The notes under the pieces are model-generated. The model was not told the origin of the DNA, searched no databases, and saw only the letters and a program-made list of their open reading frames with translations. A stretch of DNA of 56,330 nt from Bacillota bacterium (GTDB lineage: Bacteria > Bacillota > Clostridia > Acetivibrionales > DTU013): positions 1-56,330 of the forward strand of contig JAEYRB010000012.1 in NCBI GenBank assembly GCA_023409735.1. The letters run 5' to 3'. Of this stretch, positions 52,671 through 56,330 are shown in pieces (positions within the stretch are counted from its first letter, which is position 1; each line of letters opens with the position of its first letter). Made by a program: the position numbers and the translations under genes.

Positions 52671-54215
52671 TTGATTGATAATAAAATCACAGAATTAACA
52701 AATAAATATCCAATGTACAATCAAGAAAATAAAATTGAATTCATAAATAATATGCTAGAAAAGAATGAATATGAATATGGGTATATTAAGGATATTATTC
52801 AAAAATTCCATTCCTTAAAAATCTATGAAGAAGAGGTATATAAGAAAGATGTGTCTGAATTTGACAAAGAAGAAATTTCAGAAATGTTTTATAATATTGA
52901 TACTACACCTAATAATTTAAACTCTTATTCATCAATTTTAAGACAATATATACGGTTTACAAATAAAACATCATTTGTTGGAGATGTTTTGGATATTCTT
53001 AAAAAAAGTGGAGTATATGATTTTGCCAAAGATATGAAGGTTGCAAAAGGATATTTTAAATCTAGAGAAGAATTTTATAAACTTTTATCAAAAGTATATA
53101 ATTATAGAGATAAACTAGTTTTAGCATTATCATATGAAGGACTCAAACAAGTAGAAATAAAAGATTTAAAGAAAACTGACTTTAAAGGTAATATACTAGA
53201 TATTAATAATGAATATTGCTTAGAACTTGATGAAAACCTAGTAAATATTATTAATAATTCTATTACAGAATCTTATTATACTAAGTCAAATGGAGAAATT
53301 AGTCCTAATTTAAAGTCAGATACTATCGAGTATACAGATAACATATATTTGGTAAAATTCACCATGATGGAAAAAAACAGAACAGAGCATGCCATAAGGA
53401 GAATTATTGCATTATTTAAAAAACCATTAAAGATGGATAAATTGTCAAGCAATAAATTAATAGAATCCTCTCAACTAAATTATATAACCTATTTTAAACA
53501 AAAAAATTCTCATGATATAGGTGCTGAATTAATAAGAAGATACAGGCTTGACGATTATAGTGAAGCATATATATTAAAATATAATACAATCCTAAAAAGT
53601 TTTACAAATTATTATAAGATTTCTGAAGCCGATAAAGAAAGCATAGTCCAGTTTGGAGTTGTAAATCTGCTTAAGAGACAAAATATTGACTTTTCAAAGT
53701 ATAATAAAAAATCATCAAAAGCTAAATCAAAGGCAGAAGATAATACAAAATATGGACTAATTGGTGAGGAAATTTTATTTCAATTATTACAAAAACATTA
53801 TGGCGAAAGTAACGTTCGTAGAGTAAACATTAATAATGATTATGATGGATATGATATTGAATTACTTGATAATAATGTTGCATTTGAATATATAGAAGCT
53901 AAGACTTCGAATAGTAATAGGTTTTTTATGAGTATTAATCAGGTACATGCGGCAGAATATTTGAGAGATAAATACTGTATTTATTTGGTATGTTATTCTG
54001 GGAAGGAAGACTTGGATGATAAAATTAATATTGAAACTATAAAGGGAAAAATTAATATATATAAAATTAAAGACCCATATTCATTATTTGAATTTAATGA
54101 ATTTTTAGTAAATCCACTATATAAATTGGGCAAACAATTTGTTGTTTTGAATAAAGAATTTGAAATAAGGCTTGAAGAGAAAAAAATGCAAACATTTGAG
54201 AAAGTTATACTTTAA
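52671..54215 (+). CDS. Recombinase-like N-terminus fused to DUF3883-like PD-(D/E)XK nuclease domain
   Basis: 514 residues; TTG start behind AAAGGAAGGTGATA. Residues 55-130 look like a core-binding (SAM-like) domain of tyrosine recombinases. Residues 140-175 (YRDKLVLALSYEGLKQVEIK) mimic the start of the catalytic domain, but the first catalytic Arg is replaced by Lys (GLK, residue 159) and the HxxR box is degenerate (HDIGAELIRR), so recombination is unlikely. After a Lys/Ser linker (345-358), residues 360-445 match DUF3883: GLIGEEILFQLLQKHYG, then D395 (GYDIELLD) and E409-x-K411 (YIEAKTS), a PD-(D/E)XK triad. This combination suggests a DNA-targeting endonuclease, perhaps phage defence. It is far richer in A+T than its neighbours, suggesting recent transfer. 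Domain calls are by eye. Confidence 0.72.
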   Translation: MIDNKITELTNKYPMYNQENKIEFINNMLEKNEYEYGYIKDIIQKFHSLKIYEEEVYKKDVSEFDKEEISEMFYNIDTTPNNLNSYSSILRQYIRFTNKTSFVGDVLDILKKSGVYDFAKDMKVAKGYFKSREEFYKLLSKVYNYRDKLVLALSYEGLKQVEIKDLKKTDFKGNILDINNEYCLELDENLVNIINNSITESYYTKSNGEISPNLKSDTIEYTDNIYLVKFTMMEKNRTEHAIRRIIALFKKPLKMDKLSSNKLIESSQLNYITYFKQKNSHDIGAELIRRYRLDDYSEAYILKYNTILKSFTNYYKISEADKESIVQFGVVNLLKRQNIDFSKYNKKSSKAKSKAEDNTKYGLIGEEILFQLLQKHYGESNVRRVNINNDYDGYDIELLDNNVAFEYIEAKTSNSNRFFMSINQVHAAEYLRDKYCIYLVCYSGKEDLDDKINIETIKGKINIYKIKDPYSLFEFNEFLVNPLYKLGKQFVVLNKEFEIRLEEKKMQTFEKVIL

Positions 54216-54344
54216 ATGAGTTTTTTGCAGTTATATTCTAATATAAATTTCTCCACAACTAGAAGATGTGGAGAAATTACATCAAGCTTAGTATCTAAAT
54301 GAGGCTGTAGCGTCAAACAACATATAAGTGCAATTATCTCCATA

Positions 54345-54465
54345 GTGTATGACCTTATTGTTATGCCAATAGCTCTCCGCGGATTGCTTATAGTAATTAT
54401 CATAAATACCTGAGTTCTAATAGGAATGGTGAGTCAATACTTTGAAAGCACAGAGCAGAATAAGT
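54345..54465 (+). pseudogene. 3' remnant of a second DUF1848 gene
   Basis: Encodes CYANSSPRIAYSNYHKYLSS and NRNGESIL before a stop, matching the last 30 residues of the DUF1848 protein. The similarity continues past the stop into GCACAGAGCAGAAT. An 18-base deletion and loss of upstream sequence leave no start. With 52035-52152 it forms a diverged direct repeat that brackets the nuclease gene. The rest of 54216-54570 shows nothing else. Confidence 0.88.
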
Positions 54466-54570
54466 ATTTTTTGATTTACAAAAAAGGTACTTTAAGTTAC
54501 AATCATTAGAAAATGTTTATAAATTATGGAAAGTTATAAAAGCACTGGAATGCCGAGTGCGAGGAGAAGT

Positions 54571-55481
54571 ATGAAGGTAGAAGAAAAAAGCAATATGAGT
54601 TTTTGTGAAATATCATCCTCCAATGTTGCCTATAGAATATATGGAGATGGACAGCTTACGATTGTAATTGAATCGGCATTAGGTTCCTGCTCTTGCGAGT
54701 GGTGGCACATTGCAGAAAAATTGTCGGATAGATATAAAGTGTTGGTTTATGATAGGCCGGGATATGGCAAGAGCAGTGTATCAAAATTGCCAAGGACGCC
54801 TGAAAACATTGCTAAGGAACTTCATGAGTTGCTAAATAAATTGAAACTGCTAAATAACTTAATATTTATAGGTCATTCTCAAGGCGGCTTGTATGTACAG
54901 CAATATGCTCGAATTTTTAAAGATAATATTTTAGGAATGGTTCTTATCGATCCTTTGACTGCTGAAGATAATAGGTTTAAGAGAGAGTTGAGTGATAAAG
55001 TTTATAGAGGCAGCGGAGTAAATAAGGTTAGCGGATTAAGGATGGGATATTATTTGAGTTTAATTAAAATTGCTCCGCTACTAAAACCCCTTCTATTAAA
55101 AGCTCCACCTTTCTATTACTAGCCTATATATTAGGTAGCCTAACTAGTGCGAAACACTACAAAACCGCTATAGAGGAATACGATATAGCACATCAGGAGC
55201 AATATATTTCGCACTTGGAAACAAGAGATAACTTTCCGAATATTACGCTCCATGTTATTTATCATACCCCCGATATAATGATAAAGGAAATTATAGAATA
55301 TGGCGGACTGACCAAAGACGAGGCCACAAAGGTAGAAAACTTATGGGAAGAAACAATTAAAAATTATTTGTCTTTTACTGACAGTTCAAAATTTATTGAG
55401 TCAAAAAGCAGCAGTCATTTTGTCCATTTGACAGAACCGAATTTGATTGAGGCTTCCATCTCGGAGATTGCCGGACGATAA
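54571..55481 (+). pseudogene. Frameshifted alpha/beta hydrolase
   Basis: The ATG at 54571 follows GAGGAGAAGT. The first 183 residues have the hydrolase fold: oxyanion region ESALGSCSCEWWHIA, DRPGYGKSS and the nucleophile elbow GHSQGG. The frame then stops at 55122. Sequence continues without a break in another frame (AIEEYDIAHQEQYISHLETR, then ITLHVIYHTPD, and the catalytic-His region SSSHFVHLTEPNLI) to 55481. One frameshift near 55100-55122 separates nucleophile and His, so the enzyme should be inactive unless this is a sequencing error. Confidence 0.82.
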
Positions 55482-55588
55482 TTATGTTCTTGTATCTGAT
55501 GATGTTCCAACTCCACCTTTGATCTGGAGTTATGGGTTATCTTTATTATGATTCGAGTCTGTAAAATATTTCGTGTAAACTGATGGAA

Positions 55589-55640
55589 AATCCTCTTGGA
55601 TTAATGATAAGATAAATATTAATTCAGGAGGATTCTTTTA
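55589..55640 (+). terminator. Long hairpin, probable terminator
   Basis: AATCCTC...GATTAAT pairs with ATTAAT...GAGGATT, followed by CTTTTATAG. Lies between the broken hydrolase and the P-type ATPase remnant. Confidence 0.6.
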
Positions 55641-55669
55641 TAGTAAGGCAAAGAAGACTTACATTAGAC

Positions 55670-55985
55670 CTATAAGTTATCGACCTTCATTACCCTCATG
55701 GCATTTAGTACCACAATTACTGAAACTCCAACATCTGCAAATACTGCTTCCCACATTGTAGCAATACCTCCTGCGCCAAGAAGCAGCACAATAGCCTTAA
55801 CTGCTAAAGCAAATATTATGTTTTGCCATATAATACTTTTTATCCTTTTAGCTATCTTTATCGCACCTGCAATTTTTGAGTGTTCATCAGTCATAATAAC
55901 TACATCAGCAGCTTCAATTGCAGCATCAGAACCAAGCCCGCCCATTGCAATGCCTATATCAGCCCTTGCAAGTACAGGGGCATCT
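55670..55985 (-). pseudogene. C-terminal remnant of a heavy-metal P-type ATPase
   Basis: About 105 residues homologous to CadA/ZntA-type pumps, starting at DAPVLARADIGIAMGG (the hinge after GDGIND), through AADVVIMTDE and the last two membrane helices (IIFALAVKAIVLLLGAGGIA and VFADVGVSVIVVLNAMRV). The N-terminal metal-binding, phosphorylation and translocation parts are absent. Upstream sequence on this strand is unrelated. The gene cannot make a pump. Confidence 0.92.
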
Positions 55986-56231
55986 GCAAAAATAGTATAT
56001 GTCAATATATATGAAAAGTTGTTCAAGTGTTAAGATAACATGTTAAGATAGCAAAAGATAAAAATTGATCTGATTTGGGAGACAACAAATAATCAAGATA
56101 GAATTTGTCGGAGATGATCAAGAACCTTTTGCAGCGTTTCTGCCTGCAGAAGAGGAGAGCCGGCATCCACCGAAATCTGTTATGTATAAAAGTTTCGGGG
56201 ATCATTTAGATGCCGTACCCTCCTGATGATA

Positions 56232-56330
56232 TCAGTAAACGCGGATCTCGTATACGCCGGGCGTTCTATCGGAATCCCAAATGCTTTCAACAGTCAGTAC
56301 CAGTCTGTCAAAGGCGGTTTCCGGGAAACT
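56232..56330 (-). CDS. C-terminal end of a larger protein, possibly with a galactose-binding domain
   Basis: The minus-strand frame is open to the window edge for 32 codons and ends FDRLVLTVESIWDSD then TPGVYEIRVY. The closing E-I-R-V-Y pattern is typical of the last strand of F5/8 type C (discoidin-like) carbohydrate-binding domains. The gene's main part is outside the window. By eye it is richer in G+C than its surroundings. The tentative family rests on a short tail. Confidence 0.5.
   Translation of the reverse strand, partial: SFPETAFDRLVLTVESIWDSDRTPGVYEIRVY

Noticed and set aside
55698..56033. 111-codon plus-strand frame
   Set aside because: Antisense shadow of the P-type ATPase remnant, which has clear homology on the minus strand.
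56023..56205. 60-codon minus-strand frame
   Set aside because: No recognisable motif and a poorly placed ribosome site; looks like leftover sequence between the ATPase remnant and the edge gene.

Overview
The window looks like a stretch of a low-GC anaerobic Firmicute of class Clostridia. The signs are AGGAGG-type ribosome sites, frequent TTG/GTG starts, a cdaA-cdaR-glmM gene order, a glmS ribozyme, a c-di-GMP-I riboswitch and YesM/YesN-type sugar regulation. Genus cannot be decided from the sequence alone. No rRNA, CRISPR array or complete insertion sequence is visible; there is one tRNA.

Layout. 1-1.5 kb: tail of a DUF4829-like protein, its terminator, and the 5' remnant of a class C group II intron sitting directly behind that terminator. 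1.5-10.2 kb: two MacB/FtsX-type ABC modules of the antimicrobial-peptide-response kind. The first carries its own small HTH protein and two-component system. A c-di-GMP-I riboswitch and a terminator-like hairpin lie between the modules. 10.2-13.6 kb: an SDR oxidoreductase, a hemerythrin-like protein, a membrane diguanylate cyclase and tRNA-Leu(UAG) with a duplicated 3' end. 13.9-27.7 kb: a run of plus-strand, mostly single-gene accessory functions (acetyltransferases, phosphatases, PfkB-like kinase, Ntn hydrolase, AraC/GyrI regulator, HAD phosphatase, AMMECR1), with several truncated remnants.

28-37.5 kb is the conserved core: CdaA (c-di-AMP synthase), CdaR, a COG2509 flavoprotein, GlmM, a GlmU-like beta-helix protein and GlmS. 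GlmS lies behind a consensus promoter, a glmS ribozyme and an unusually long leader. Together these tie c-di-AMP signalling to glucosamine-phosphate and cell-wall precursor supply. 37.5-46 kb: a sugar ABC importer (binding lipoprotein plus two permeases, no ATPase), a GH29 alpha-L-fucosidase and a convergent YesN/YesM pair. This cassette is bracketed by a 79-nt direct repeat, and the right copy truncates a DUF6076 gene.

46-56 kb is accessory: DinB, two flavodoxin-fold reductases, a methyltransferase, an AbrB antitoxin with a decayed PIN toxin, and a DUF1848 Fe-S protein. There is also a very AT-rich gene whose product seems to join a degenerate tyrosine-recombinase-like N-terminus to a DUF3883-like PD-(D/E)XK nuclease domain. 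That gene lies between a DUF1848 gene and the leftover 3' end of a second DUF1848 copy, and is the best candidate here for an undescribed (possibly defence) system. The right end is gene debris: a frameshifted hydrolase, the tail of a metal P-type ATPase, and the last codons of a possible carbohydrate-binding protein.
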